This document shows positions 8,961 to 17,883 of a DNA stretch of 38,803 nucleotides, piece by piece; the stretch's first letter is position 1; every line of letters starts with the position of its first letter. Under the pieces are notes generated by a model. That model saw only the letters and a program-made list of their open reading frames with translations. It did no database searches and had not been told where the DNA came from. The stretch covers positions 1 through 38,803 of the forward strand of contig JACQUC010000158.1 of the NCBI GenBank assembly GCA_016210495.1. The letters are read 5' to 3'. A program made the translations under genes and the position numbers. This DNA comes from Chloroflexota bacterium. Its GTDB lineage: Bacteria; Chloroflexota; FW602-bin22; JACPRP01.

Positions 8961-9306
8961 GTTAGGTTAGGACTGGACCATGTCGGCCTCTACGCAACGC
9001 CAAGCGTGAGCGCGAAGGAAGCTGTCGGATGGTACCGCGAGCGATTCGGCTTCACGATCGAGGAAGGAAAAGGTGCGTTCCTGCTAAGTGGAACGGAGTT
9101 TGGGCGCATTGAGATCGTGAAAGCAACCTCACATGATTCCTGCCACCTAGCCGCGCGAGTGTCCAACTATGAGAAGGCGGTAGCTGCTCTACGGGCCCAG
9201 GGAGTGGACTTTGACGACCCGCGCCGATACACGCCGGAGGCGAAGATGGTTGTGATGATGGATAAGGATCCCTATGAATTCGATTCATCTGTTGTGGAAG
9301 GCGTAG
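8961..9306 (+). pseudogene. VOC-fold protein, copy 2 (5'-truncated and frameshifted)
   Basis: The reading frame resumes at LGLDHVGLYATPSVS with no start codon and no aldolase part before it, and follows copy 1 (4237-4629) closely, by eye roughly 85% identical at the DNA level. A small indel after GATAAGGATCCC (about 9270) shifts the frame, so the conserved ending NSIHLLWKA is only present in another frame, with its stop TAG at 9304-9306. The frame as read ends at 9338. Both changes indicate a dead copy. With copy 1 it forms a direct repeat flanking the PRTase-domain and secreted-protein genes. Confidence 0.75.
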
Positions 9307-9334
9307 CTGATCCCGTGCCAGTATCGTACTTCAT

Positions 9335-9633
9335 CTAGCCCTGGCACTCGGCTTTCGACTCTCCGGCCAGCCTGTCCAGATGGGCAGGAGGGCCTTGCCA
9401 GACTCGTGCCGCTGGAAGTCGCCACGATCATAGGAGTTCTGCCCCTCCCGCTCCATCGTTTGCCAGCGGTCGCTCCAGAACCAAGCTTTGGAGGCGTCGA
9501 CCGTGACCTGAGGGTGAAGCTCAATGACGCCATCCTCGCGGCGCACTACGTTGAAGAACACCTCGCCTTACTCTTTCGGGCGGATATCCTTCGGCAGCGT
9601 CATTGTGCCACGGTCGGTCATTTTGACAGCCAT
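9335..9633 (-). pseudogene. AbrB/SpoVT-type antitoxin gene, broken
   Basis: From ATG 9633 the minus strand reads MAVKMTDRGTMTLPKDIRPKE, a swapped-hairpin DNA-binding N-terminus of the AbrB/MazE type, then TAA. In the same frame it continues GEVFFNVVRREDGVIELHPQ, then VDASKAWFWSDRWQTMERE, as in the family. Near 9370 a second shift moves the ending LLAHLDRLAGES into another frame, closing at TAG 9335-9337. With one nonsense codon and one frameshift it is a pseudogene. No toxin gene is visible beside it. Confidence 0.65.
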
Positions 9634-9840
9634 AACACGGTAACTTCTTGAAGTTGGAAAGTGAACTTGCGACCCATCGGCAGTACCAGTTCTGCCGCGT
9701 ACGCCCCTGGTCGCTTGGGCGTTTCGGCGTGTTCGCGCCGGCATGGCCCGGTTCGCCTATGGTACAATAATGACAAGGGTCAATATTCCCGAGCTTCAGG
9801 CCGCAGAACAGTTGAGTACTTTGTTGTTGGTGGCAACAAG

Positions 9841-10998
9841 ATGAGCGAGTACCAGTACTACGAGTTCCTGGCCATTGACCGCCCACTCAGCCAGAGTGAG
9901 ATGGCCGAGCTGCGCCGGCTAAGCTCCCGCGCGACGATCACCTCCACCCGGTTACAGAACGTGTACAACTGGGGCAATTTCAGGGGCGACCCCGACGTTT
10001 TGATGGAGAAGTACTTCGACGTGTTCCTCTACCTGGCCAACTGGGGGACACACCAGTTTATGGTTCGGCTGCCAGGACAACTGCTCGCGCCTGAGACGGC
10101 CACACTCTACTCTCGGGGAGAGTCGGCTTCGACTCGCGCAACATCCACCCATACGATACTCGAATTCATCTCCGACGACGAGGAGGGAGGGGGTTGGGTA
10201 GAGGATTCGGAAGGAAGCGACTGGCTCTCGTCGCTGGTGCCGTTGCGCGGCGACATCGCCAGCGGCGACCTGCGTTGTCTGTACCTGGGTTGGCTGCTCT
10301 GCGCCCAGAATGGAGACCTGGACGATGACGAAGTAGAGCCGCCGGTTCCTCCAGGGCTGGGTAAGCTGTCGGCGGCCCTCGATGCTTTCGCCGACTTTAT
10401 GCGCATCGACGAGGATCTCATTGCGGTCGCGGCTCAGCGCAGTCTTGATAGAATCGAGATCGAGCCTTCATCCGGCGAGCTCCGGCGTTGGATACGCGAC
10501 CTCGCGGTGTCGGAAAAGGAAGCCTTTTTGCTTCGCCTGGTGGAAGGACACGATGTCCACTTGCGATCTGAGCTCCTGCAGCGGTTCCGACAGGAAAGAA
10601 CGAGCCCAGCGGCCACGTCGAAAGGTGCCGTGGAAAGGCGCCGCGTGGCCGAGCTGCTGGCCGCAGCGGAGAGATACGGGGAGGCAAGGCGTCGGGAGGA
10701 AGCGGAACGAGCGGCCGTGGAGCAAGCTCGGCGGAAGCGCGAGGAGGCGGAAGCGCGAGCGAAGTACCTTGACACGCTTGTGGGTCGCGACGAGGAGATA
10801 TGGAGTCGAGTCAAAGTGCTGATTGAAGTGAAAAAGGCGGCGGAGTACGATCAGGCCGTTCAGTACTTGAAAGACCTGCGCGACCTCGCCGGCCGGGGTG
10901 GGAGAATAGATCAGTTCAGCACGCGTCTGGCGGAGCTTCGCGCCTTAAACCCCGGTAAGCAAGCGCTGCTAAGGCGTTTGGACGAGGCCGGGCTATGA
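9841..10998 (+). CDS. Conserved hypothetical protein with coiled-coil segment
   Basis: 385 residues from ATG 9841. The N-terminus MSEYQYYEFLAIDRPLS and the following LRRLSSRATITSTRLQNVY and YFDVFLYLANWGTH segments belong to a conserved bacterial family of unknown function that I have seen with this same opening. The central part is acidic (DDEEGGG, GDLDDDEVE). Residues about 255-325 are a highly charged Arg/Glu/Ala helix with coiled-coil character, followed by a helical end. It converges on the minus-strand gene at 11066-11620. No catalytic motif is visible. The reading frame is open further upstream, but the family start points to 9841. Confidence 0.7.
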   Translation: MSEYQYYEFLAIDRPLSQSEMAELRRLSSRATITSTRLQNVYNWGNFRGDPDVLMEKYFDVFLYLANWGTHQFMVRLPGQLLAPETATLYSRGESASTRATSTHTILEFISDDEEGGGWVEDSEGSDWLSSLVPLRGDIASGDLRCLYLGWLLCAQNGDLDDDEVEPPVPPGLGKLSAALDAFADFMRIDEDLIAVAAQRSLDRIEIEPSSGELRRWIRDLAVSEKEAFLLRLVEGHDVHLRSELLQRFRQERTSPAATSKGAVERRRVAELLAAAERYGEARRREEAERAAVEQARRKREEAEARAKYLDTLVGRDEEIWSRVKVLIEVKKAAEYDQAVQYLKDLRDLAGRGGRIDQFSTRLAELRALNPGKQALLRRLDEAGL

Positions 10999-11065
10999 AT
11001 ACAGACAAGCCCAAAGTCGCGAGATCGTGCGCTTCGTTATTACCCTGGCCTGCTCGGGAATAGCG

Positions 11066-11620
11066 TCAAAGCAAATTCTGTCCCCATACGCCCAGTTCTT
11101 GTTGCACGAACTCCTTGAGAGCGACCAAGTCGGTATCGCTGGGCCGGCCCATCTTCCAGGCCTCGACCACCTCCGCCGCAAAGCTAGTAGGCGCATCCGC
11201 CGCCCAGTCTTTGAACTCGGAAGTCGATTCGCCCTCGAACTTGTATAAGCCCATCAGCAGACCCGCGCACAATTGCGTAGCTTCCACGGGCTTGCCGAGC
11301 TTCTGGTACTTTCGAAGCTCGTCGAGGAAAGGCTCCAGCACCTCTTCGACCATCTGGTACGCAACCTCGCTGGGTTCGACATAACCGTGGCGCTTCGACC
11401 CTGCCTGGTCCCAGACATCCTCGACATCCAACGTGTCCAGCTCGGCGTACAGGGCATTGGCGATCTCTTCCCGATCGACATCGCTCAGGCGACCCCGCGC
11501 GATCTCGGCGATCCGACGCCCGAGCCGCTCGTCCTCATCCGCGAGAGCTCGCAAAACCGATAGGGCATCGGCGTGTGAAAGCTCGTCTATGATCTTGTGT
11601 GAATCTTTATCCGAACGCAT
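11066..11620 (-). CDS. Hypothetical helical protein
   Basis: 184 residues from ATG 11620. It begins with DELSHADALSVLRALADEDERLGRRIAEIA, then RLSDVDREEIANALYAELDTLDVEDVWD. It is predicted almost all-helical and acidic, with repeated ALADED and leucine-rich helices that suggest an alpha-solenoid or protein-binding role. I know similar proteins only as hypotheticals. It is convergent with the coiled-coil protein gene at 9841-10998 (68 bp between stops), so the two are not co-transcribed. Confidence 0.6.
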   Translation of the reverse strand: MRSDKDSHKIIDELSHADALSVLRALADEDERLGRRIAEIARGRLSDVDREEIANALYAELDTLDVEDVWDQAGSKRHGYVEPSEVAYQMVEEVLEPFLDELRKYQKLGKPVEATQLCAGLLMGLYKFEGESTSEFKDWAADAPTSFAAEVVEAWKMGRPSDTDLVALKEFVQQELGVWGQNLL

Positions 11621-11657
11621 CGGTATGCTCTCCCCGCACCTTCATAGGAACTGGGTT

Positions 11658-12371
11658 CTACTTCACCTTCCACACTTCCTTAAACCGCATCTTCGAGTCC
11701 GGCCAGATGATAAGGTTCTGCACCTTCGGATTCATGGCATAGATGTCGTTGCGGAAGTACACGAAAATATCGAGGGACTCGTCGTTCACTATCAGCTGAA
11801 CCTGCTTGTAGAAGTCCTTCCGAGCTTTCACATCCGTCGTGCCTCGGGCTTGCTCGATAAGCCGATCTACTTTTGGAGCGCTTGCCCCGTAGCGACCGAG
11901 GTTCTGTCCACCTTTGGAATGGCTAAGCAGTGTGAAAGTCTCGTCGAGCTCAGGCCGCCCTGGCCACGCACTGGCTACCGCCTCGAAAGGCAGATCTTTG
12001 CTTGCCTGGCGGGGAGAAAGCTCCGCTGCCGCCATAGGGCGCAGCTCCGCGTCGATGCCCATCTCGGCCAACTGGCTCTTCACGGCCTCAATGAACTGAA
12101 TGTGCACCGGCGAGTTTTGGGTCAGCATCTCGAACTTGAACCCATTCGGCTTTCCGCCCTCCGCCAGCTTTGCCTTCGCCTTGGCCAGGTCACGTTTGAC
12201 GGGATGGATATCAGCATCATAAGCCCACGCCCCAGGAGGCACCACACCGTATGCTACATTAGCTTTACCAAAAAGCAATCCCTTGACGATGCCTTCGCGG
12301 TCCACCGCCAGCATCACAGCCTCGCGCAAAGCCTTATTGTCGAACGGTGGCTTGGTGCTACTAAAATGGAC
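11658..12371 (-). pseudogene. Truncated family 5 (peptide/nickel-type) ABC solute-binding protein
   Basis: The minus strand encodes the C-terminal half of an SBP_bac_5 protein: HFSSTKPPFDNKALREAV, MLAVDREGIVKGLLFG, VVPPGAWAYD, NLGRYGASAPKVDRLIEQA and the ending MRFKEVWKVK. Intact members have about 500 residues with a signal peptide; only about 238 family-like residues remain. Similarity starts abruptly near 12371, and the frame upstream is unrelated. The protein-coding start, lipobox and first lobe are gone, so it cannot work as a binding protein. It is divergent from the intact lipoprotein SBP gene starting at 12585. Confidence 0.75.
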
Positions 12372-12481
12372 ACGGTGAGTCCCGTGGAAGAGTGCTTGTA
12401 ACCGTGGCAACCAGTGCATCGATCTTACACTCTGCATGAGGGGTTGTCAAGAAGCGCCCAACGCGGAGGAGGAGAAGTGTG

Positions 12482-12510
12482 TTGACGTGCGTATCCTGCC
12501 CCGGTATAAT
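12482..12510 (+). promoter_or_regulatory. Consensus sigma70-type promoter of the solute-binding protein gene
   Basis: TTGACG (12482-12487) and TATAAT (12505-12510) are separated by exactly 17 bp. Transcription would start near 12517, about 68 bases before the GTG start at 12585. Confidence 0.75.
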
Positions 12511-12584
12511 GAGACTCGATTCGTCCGAGCCGACGTCCCGTGCATTCCCCACACGGAAGAAGGATAATCTCTAGGAGGTGCTTC

Positions 12585-13763
12585 GTGATTTGCGGTCGCA
12601 ACTGCTCCAGGTCACCGATGTTCATCGTGGTCGCCCTCATCGTGCTGGTGTCGATACTCTTCGGATGTGCCCAGGCGCCGGCACCGAGCCCGCCAACTCC
12701 AACCCAGGTGCCCAAGGCCGCCCCGGCCAAGGAGGCCAAGCCCGAAGCCCAGCAGGCCAAGCCCGAGGCTAAGGAAGCTAAGCCTGTGGCCAAAGAGACC
12801 AAGCCGGAGGCCAAGCCGCAAAAAGAGGTGGCGAAAGCACCGCAGAAGCTTACCAAGATCAACGCGGCCTTCAGCGCCATCACCGGCGCGCACTCCGGAC
12901 TCTGGGTGGCCAAGGAGAGGGGCCTGTTCGAGAAATACGGTCTCGACGTCGACCTGAAGGATATCGCATCCGGCTCGACGGCGGTTCAAGCGTTGGTCGC
13001 CGGCGAGCTGCAGTTCGCGCAGACGGGAGGCGGACCTGTGGTGAGCGCCAGCATAGCCGGCGGCGACCTGGCCCTCATCGCCGGCACCATCAACGTGCTT
13101 GTGTTCTCCCTCTACGCCAGGCCGGAGATAAAGACTGTCGAAGACCTTAAGGGCAAAGCCGTGGCTGCCGGACAAAAGGGCACCGTTGGCGACTTCGTGG
13201 CCCGTTACACCCTCAAGAAGTTCGGCGTGGAGCCCGACAGGGAAGTGACGATCATGGGATCGGGCGGACCGCCTGAGAGGCTAGCAGCCTTGCTGTCTGG
13301 CGGCGTTCAGGCGGCCGTGATCGGCCCGCCCACCACTCTGCAAGCCAAACGAAACGGGATGCGTGAGCTCGTGAATATCACCGACCTGGCCATACCATAC
13401 CCTCAGAACCAAATCGCCGTCAAGAGACAGTATCTGGCGAGCAATCAGGAGATCGTGCGCAACTTCTTGAAGGCGGTTGTGGAAGGCATCGCCGTCGCCA
13501 AGAAGGATCGCGATTTCACCATCAAAGTTATCGGCAAGTACTCCAAGACCGAGGACAAGGAGATTCTGGAGGAGGCCTACGACGCCCACGTCCCGAAGGC
13601 CCTGCCCGCGGTGCCGTATCCCACTAAAGAAGCTGTGCAGGCGGTGATCGATGAGCTCGTGAGCTCGGTTCCCCAGGCCAAGGATGCGAAACCTGAGCAA
13701 TTCATCGACAGCCGCCTGCTGAAGGAGCTGGAGGACAGCGGGTTCGTAAAGACACTCTACTAG
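12585..13763 (+). CDS. ABC transporter solute-binding lipoprotein, SsuA/NMT1-THI5 family
   Basis: 392 residues. GTG 12585 is chosen for the AGGAGG at 12574-12579. Residues 11-27 are the hydrophobic core of a signal peptide ending in the lipobox LFGC (Cys 28). A long low-complexity linker follows (about residues 30-75), built of repeated KPEA/EAKP units, which spaces the binding domain from the membrane. The domain opens with INAAFSAITGAHSGLWVAKERGLFEKYGLDVDL, typical of the family that binds sulfonates, nitrate, or thiamine precursors. GSTAVQALVAGELQFAQTGG is the conserved ligand-cleft segment. No permease or ATPase gene adjoins it, so it must borrow one. The amidohydrolase starts 272 bp downstream, suggesting a related substrate; ligand unknown. 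Confidence 0.85.
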   Translation: MICGRNCSRSPMFIVVALIVLVSILFGCAQAPAPSPPTPTQVPKAAPAKEAKPEAQQAKPEAKEAKPVAKETKPEAKPQKEVAKAPQKLTKINAAFSAITGAHSGLWVAKERGLFEKYGLDVDLKDIASGSTAVQALVAGELQFAQTGGGPVVSASIAGGDLALIAGTINVLVFSLYARPEIKTVEDLKGKAVAAGQKGTVGDFVARYTLKKFGVEPDREVTIMGSGGPPERLAALLSGGVQAAVIGPPTTLQAKRNGMRELVNITDLAIPYPQNQIAVKRQYLASNQEIVRNFLKAVVEGIAVAKKDRDFTIKVIGKYSKTEDKEILEEAYDAHVPKALPAVPYPTKEAVQAVIDELVSSVPQAKDAKPEQFIDSRLLKELEDSGFVKTLY

Positions 13764-13765
13764 AA

Positions 13766-13798
13766 ACGGCCGCGGCTCGTTAGCGTAGGGGCGGCCGT
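13766..13798 (+). terminator. Possible terminator hairpin after the solute-binding protein gene
   Basis: ACGGCCGC (13766-13773) pairs with GCGGCCGT (13791-13798), starting 3 bp after the stop codon. The stem is GC-rich but no T run follows. Confidence 0.35.
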
Positions 13799-13869
13799 CC
13801 GGTCTCCCGATGTGTGTTAAGCTAAGAACCTGACATCATGGTAATAGAGCCTAGCCTGGGCGACCGTCC

Positions 13870-13912
13870 TGTCCCCTCTCCCTGGAAGGGGCACTGGAAG
13901 GGAGAGGGGACA
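13870..13912. repeat. 14-bp perfect inverted repeat
   Basis: TGTCCCCTCTCCCT (13870-13883) pairs with 13899-13912 across a 15-nt loop. It lies between the solute-binding protein and amidohydrolase genes. Confidence 0.6.
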
Positions 13913-13956
13913 TTGCTCGTGAGCTCGCTTGCAATTGGCGGTGTCTCCAGTTGGTG

Positions 13957-13993
13957 CCTGGTAGAGACGACCCGGCGGGTCGTCTCTACCAGG
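13957..13993. repeat. 17-bp perfect palindrome upstream of the amidohydrolase gene
   Basis: CCTGGTAGAGACGACCC (13957-13973) pairs with 13977-13993 around GGC. GGTAGAGACG-type palindromes are common dispersed elements in Chloroflexota and some other genomes. It ends 42 bp before the amidohydrolase start and could act as a terminator for the upstream gene or shape the leader. Confidence 0.65.
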
Positions 13994-14035
13994 TAGACGT
14001 GCATCTTGACTACGGTACGTGAGGAGCCTGAAGCA

Positions 14036-15454
14036 ATGGACCTATTGATCAAGAACGCCCGCATCGTCAGCCCCGCGGGCATTACGCCCGGGGCGATCGG
14101 GATCGACCAGGGGAAGATCGTCGCCATCGCCGCAAAGGAAACGGCTTTGCCCCCGGCGGCGAGGACCATCGACGCGGCGGGCCAACACGTTCTTCCCGGC
14201 GTCTGCGATTTGCATTGCCATCCTGATTACCTGCCGAGCCCTCCATTTGCGCCCTGGGACCTCATCTCCAGAACCGAGTCCGCTGCTGCGGCGCTTGGCG
14301 GCGTCACTACCATGGGCTTCTATATGAAGCCACCGGCGGAGAAAACGATAGCCGAGAGCTTCGGCGGTCTCAAGAGCGACTGGGAAACGAACGCCATCGT
14401 GGACTGCGTCTTCCACATGTCCATCGCGAGCCAGTTGCGCAAGGACGAGATGCTCTCCGTCGCGGCCAAGTACGGCATAACCACGTTCAAGTTTCCCATC
14501 GGCTACAAGGGTCCTGAGGCGGCCGGCGTGGGGGGCTCGGGCATCGACGATGGCTTTGTGTTCGACGGGTTCGAGAGGGTCGCTCAACTCAAGGCGGAGG
14601 GATGGCCGGCGATGGGCATGATCCACGCCGAGAACCCGGACATAATCCCGTACTTAAGAAGGAAAGTCGAGCACAGGAACGACGTCCGCGCCTGGCACGA
14701 CAGCCGCCCGAACTTCGTCGAGGCGGAATGTATGAATCGCTTTGTGTTCCTGGCGGACGTCGCCGGCTGTCCGCTGTACATCGTTCACGTCACCATCAAA
14801 GAGGGCGTGGATATCGTCGCCCGGGCCAGGTACGAGGGCAAGAACGTGATTGGCGAGACCTGTCCCCAGTTCCTGACGCACAACCACGACAACCTGCCCA
14901 AGTTTATGCGGGAAAAGCCGGTGCTGGTCGTTACCAACCCCCCGATCAGAGCACGGGAGGACAACGAGCGGCTCTGGGATGGTATTCGCGACGGCGTCGT
15001 GAGCGTGGTGGGCTCCGACACGGCCCCGAACACGGTCGCGCTGAAGGGTGAGGAGATCTGGCAGAAGGGCTTTATGGCCGTGGGGCTGGGAGCTACTTCG
15101 GGACAGATACTGCCGGTGCTGCTCAGCGAAGGGGTGAACAGGCGCGGGCTGTCGCTCGAGAAAGTCGTGGAGGTTACTTCCTACAATCCCGCCAGGATCT
15201 TTGGCATTTACCCGCAAAAAGGGAACATCGGCATCGGCGCGGATGCCGATCTTGTAATCGTAGATCTGAACAAGGAAGTCGACTGGAGCGCCGCGCTGTC
15301 GCCCTCGAACACCGGCTGGAGCATCTACGAGGGGTGGCAGTTCAAAGGCTGGCCGGTGCTGACGATGGTGCGCGGGAAGATCGTGGCCGAGGACGGCAAG
15401 GTCGTCGAGGCTGGGGGCGGGCGGTACCTGCCCAGAAAGAGAGTGTCGCAATGA
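14036..15454 (+). CDS. Dihydropyrimidinase/hydantoinase-like amidohydrolase
   Basis: 472 residues from ATG 14036, with GAGGAG at 14021-14026. The cyclic amidohydrolase signature is complete: H60-x-H62 in DLHCHPDY, the lysine that is carboxylated to bridge two metals (K152 in TTFKFPIG), H197 in IHAEN, H251 in YIVHVT, and D328 in GSDTAPN. The family hydrolyses cyclic amides such as hydantoins, dihydropyrimidines or allantoin; substrate residues do not let me choose. The stop overlaps the next flavoprotein's start by 4 bp (ATGA), so the two are translationally coupled and likely act on one pathway. A pair of long palindromes lies in the leader region. Confidence 0.88.
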   Translation: MDLLIKNARIVSPAGITPGAIGIDQGKIVAIAAKETALPPAARTIDAAGQHVLPGVCDLHCHPDYLPSPPFAPWDLISRTESAAAALGGVTTMGFYMKPPAEKTIAESFGGLKSDWETNAIVDCVFHMSIASQLRKDEMLSVAAKYGITTFKFPIGYKGPEAAGVGGSGIDDGFVFDGFERVAQLKAEGWPAMGMIHAENPDIIPYLRRKVEHRNDVRAWHDSRPNFVEAECMNRFVFLADVAGCPLYIVHVTIKEGVDIVARARYEGKNVIGETCPQFLTHNHDNLPKFMREKPVLVVTNPPIRAREDNERLWDGIRDGVVSVVGSDTAPNTVALKGEEIWQKGFMAVGLGATSGQILPVLLSEGVNRRGLSLEKVVEVTSYNPARIFGIYPQKGNIGIGADADLVIVDLNKEVDWSAALSPSNTGWSIYEGWQFKGWPVLTMVRGKIVAEDGKVVEAGGGRYLPRKRVSQ

Positions 15455-17142
15455 GCGTTTTCGCAGCCGACCGGGTTATCGATACCGACGTGCTCATCGC
15501 CGGAGGTGGGCTGGCTGGCCTGAACGCCGCCATCGCCGCGCGCGAGCAGGGCGCCGAGGTGCTCGTCGTCGACAAGGGCAGCCTGGCCCGTAGCGGCTCC
15601 ATCGCGGGGGGCATCGACCACTTCGCCGCTTTCCTCAACACCGGGCCGGAGTGGGACACCCGCGAGGGGTTCCTGAGGCATTTCGCGCAGAAGTCCCGAG
15701 GCGCCGGCGACCTGCGCATCCAGAACGCCATCTACTGCCGCGAGCTCACGGCAGCCATCGCACGGATGGCCAGGATCGGCAATCCGCTCACCCAGCCCGA
15801 TGGTACTTTCTATCGCACCCGCTCTTTTGGCCGGCCCGGCGCCTACGCCATCAACTTCAACGGTAAGCACCTCAAGCCCAAGCTCGCACGCGAGACGAAG
15901 CGACTGGCCGCGAAGGCGCTGGAGAGGTTCGTCACCACTAACCTCCTCACCGCCGACGGGCACGTGGTGGGCGCCACGGCCTTCGGCGTGAGGACCGGCG
16001 AGTTCGTCGCCATCCGCGCGAAAGCCACCGTTTTGTCGACAGGGAGAGTGGCGCGCATCTTCGAGAACCACTCGGGCCTGCCTTTCAACGCCTGGCAGTT
16101 CCCGGGCAACACCGGAGCGGCGCAGGCGATGGCTTTTCGGGCCGGCGCCACGCTGGCCAACATGGAGTACGTGCTCGTCTCGGTGGTGCCGCACGGCTTC
16201 AGCGCCGCCGGCTTGAACGCGCTCACCGGCATGGGCGGGCGCTTCATCAACGCCCAGGGCGAGCAGTTCATGGAGCGCTACTTCCCCAAAGGGATGAACG
16301 CGCCACGGCACAAGCTGGCCGAAGCGGTGCTCACCGAGATGCGCGAAGGGCGCGGGCCGGTCTACGTCGACTGTCGCCACCTCTCCGAAGCCGATATGAG
16401 CCACCTGAACAAGACGCTCGGCTACGACAAGGACACGCTGCCCGACTTTTTCCGCCAGAAGCGGATCGACCTGGCGAAGCAGCCGCTGGAGGTGACGATC
16501 TCCGAGGGGTCGGTAGGCATGCCCTGCGAGGGCACGGGCAGCGGTATCCACATCGACGAGAAATGCGCCTCGACCGTCCCCGGCCTGTACGCCGCCGGCG
16601 ACTGCGTCGACCAGGCCTCGACCTGTGCGCAGAGCACCACCAGCGGCTACGTCGCCGGCAGAGAGGCCGCCAGGTTCGCCCTGAGCGTCGGCGCCCTGCC
16701 CGAGCCGAGCGACAAGCAGGTCAGCGACGAAAAACGCAGGGTCTTCGCCCCCTTCAAGCGGCGCAAAGGCGTGGACTATCGCGAGGCCGAGGAAGTGCTG
16801 GGCAAAGTGATGTCACAGTATGTGGGAACCGAGCGCAACGAGCTGGGATTGCAGACTGCGCTGGGCAAGCTAGCGGATATCGAGGCCTACGCGGACCGCC
16901 TCAAAGCGGCGAACTACCATTACCTCGTGCGCACCGCCGAGGTTCAGGACCTGCTGCTGGTAGCCAGAATCATGGCCCGCGCGTCCCTGGAGCGCAAAGA
17001 GACCCGCTTTGGCATCTACCACCACCGCGTCGACTACCCCGACACGGACGACGCGAACTGGTGCGGCCTGGTCCTCGTCAAGAAAGCTGGCGAATCGTTC
17101 GACCTGTCGTTCAAGCGGCTGGACTACAGCCAGATACCGTAG
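15451..17142 (+). CDS. FAD-binding flavoprotein, fumarate reductase/APS reductase alpha-like (paralogue 2)
   Basis: 563 residues; the ATG at 15451 overlaps the amidohydrolase stop. The layout is that of paralogue 1 at 728: GGGLAGLNAAIAARE at residues 18-32, LARSGSIAGGIDHF, GLYAAGDCVDQASTCAQ as second FAD contact, then a helical domain ending LDYSQIP. Most differences from paralogue 1 are conservative, so the pair arose by a fairly recent duplication. Coupling to a hydantoinase-like gene suggests it oxidises or reduces the opened product or its cyclic precursor. No iron-sulfur partner is adjacent; the ferredoxin at 21477 is a possible partner. Its 3' end is repeated at 17884-18096. Confidence 0.87.
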   Translation: MSVFAADRVIDTDVLIAGGGLAGLNAAIAAREQGAEVLVVDKGSLARSGSIAGGIDHFAAFLNTGPEWDTREGFLRHFAQKSRGAGDLRIQNAIYCRELTAAIARMARIGNPLTQPDGTFYRTRSFGRPGAYAINFNGKHLKPKLARETKRLAAKALERFVTTNLLTADGHVVGATAFGVRTGEFVAIRAKATVLSTGRVARIFENHSGLPFNAWQFPGNTGAAQAMAFRAGATLANMEYVLVSVVPHGFSAAGLNALTGMGGRFINAQGEQFMERYFPKGMNAPRHKLAEAVLTEMREGRGPVYVDCRHLSEADMSHLNKTLGYDKDTLPDFFRQKRIDLAKQPLEVTISEGSVGMPCEGTGSGIHIDEKCASTVPGLYAAGDCVDQASTCAQSTTSGYVAGREAARFALSVGALPEPSDKQVSDEKRRVFAPFKRRKGVDYREAEEVLGKVMSQYVGTERNELGLQTALGKLADIEAYADRLKAANYHYLVRTAEVQDLLLVARIMARASLERKETRFGIYHHRVDYPDTDDANWCGLVLVKKAGESFDLSFKRLDYSQIP

Positions 17143-17233
17143 CGGCGCGACTACGGCGGCTTCCGCAGTCCACTGTCGCTAGGGACTGTTTTGGCGAACA
17201 GCGCCCGCGCAAATTGGCTGCACGCCAAAGAGG

Positions 17234-17794
17234 TCAACCCAGAATGTCCTCGGCGGCGAGGGAGCGGTCGGGAAAGGCGGCGGAGAAGATTCGTTCGCCG
17301 CTGCGGAAGACGCGCGCCGTGCGATAGCCGTCGGCGGAAGGATCCCGATAGACGGTGATAGTCTCTTGCTCCAGGTCGACGAGCCAAAACTCAGCGATGC
17401 CTTTCCTGGCGTAGAGGGGCGCTTTAACCCGGCGGTCGGGATCCGCCGAGCTATAGGCCACCTCGACGAGCAAGAAGACATCTGCCGGCGTGGGATGGCC
17501 CGAGGCGTAGAAGTCGGCCTTGGGGCGGAGAAGCTCGATGTCGGGCTGGGGCTCCGAATACTCATCCAGGATGACGGGATCCTGTACGCCAATCACGGCA
17601 TCGCTCCCAAAAGTGCTGATGAATAGCTTGTTCAGTCGCCTTACAGTGGCGGCGTGTAGACGGCCAATAGGCGTCATTTCCGTGATCTCCCCCTCGATGA
17701 GCTCGACGCGGTCGTCCTCTCCCAAGATACCTGCCTCAGCCATCCTGTGATACTCTTCTACTGTGAACCGCCTTCGCGGTAGGTAAAGTGCCAT
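17234..17794 (-). CDS. Uma2-family (DUF820) endonuclease-fold protein
   Basis: 186 residues from ATG 17794 (MALYLPRRRFTVEEYHRMAEAG). The family marks are all present: DDRVELIEGEI, GRLHAATVRRL, PDIELLRP, LLVEVAYSS, APLYARKGIAEFWLVDLE. The D/E...VEV arrangement is the PD-(D/E)XK nuclease fold of Uma2. These genes are abundant and scattered in Cyanobacteria and Chloroflexota; biological role unknown. Here it sits between an intact flavoprotein gene and a copy of that gene's 3' end, on the opposite strand, so it may have arrived with the rearrangement that produced the duplicate. Confidence 0.85.
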   Translation of the reverse strand: MALYLPRRRFTVEEYHRMAEAGILGEDDRVELIEGEITEMTPIGRLHAATVRRLNKLFISTFGSDAVIGVQDPVILDEYSEPQPDIELLRPKADFYASGHPTPADVFLLVEVAYSSADPDRRVKAPLYARKGIAEFWLVDLEQETITVYRDPSADGYRTARVFRSGERIFSAAFPDRSLAAEDILG

Positions 17795-17883
17795 AAACGG
17801 CCCCCTCGCGTCGCTCTCGGTCATATTCTAGGTTACACCTGTTTCGGCTGTCAACCTACCTGCGTCCTCCAATCGCGCCGCCT

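Noticed and set aside
12700..12840. Short tandem repeat of AAGCCCGAGGC-type units
   Set aside because: It encodes the Lys/Pro/Glu/Ala linker after the lipoprotein signal and is explained by that protein, not by a DNA repeat array.
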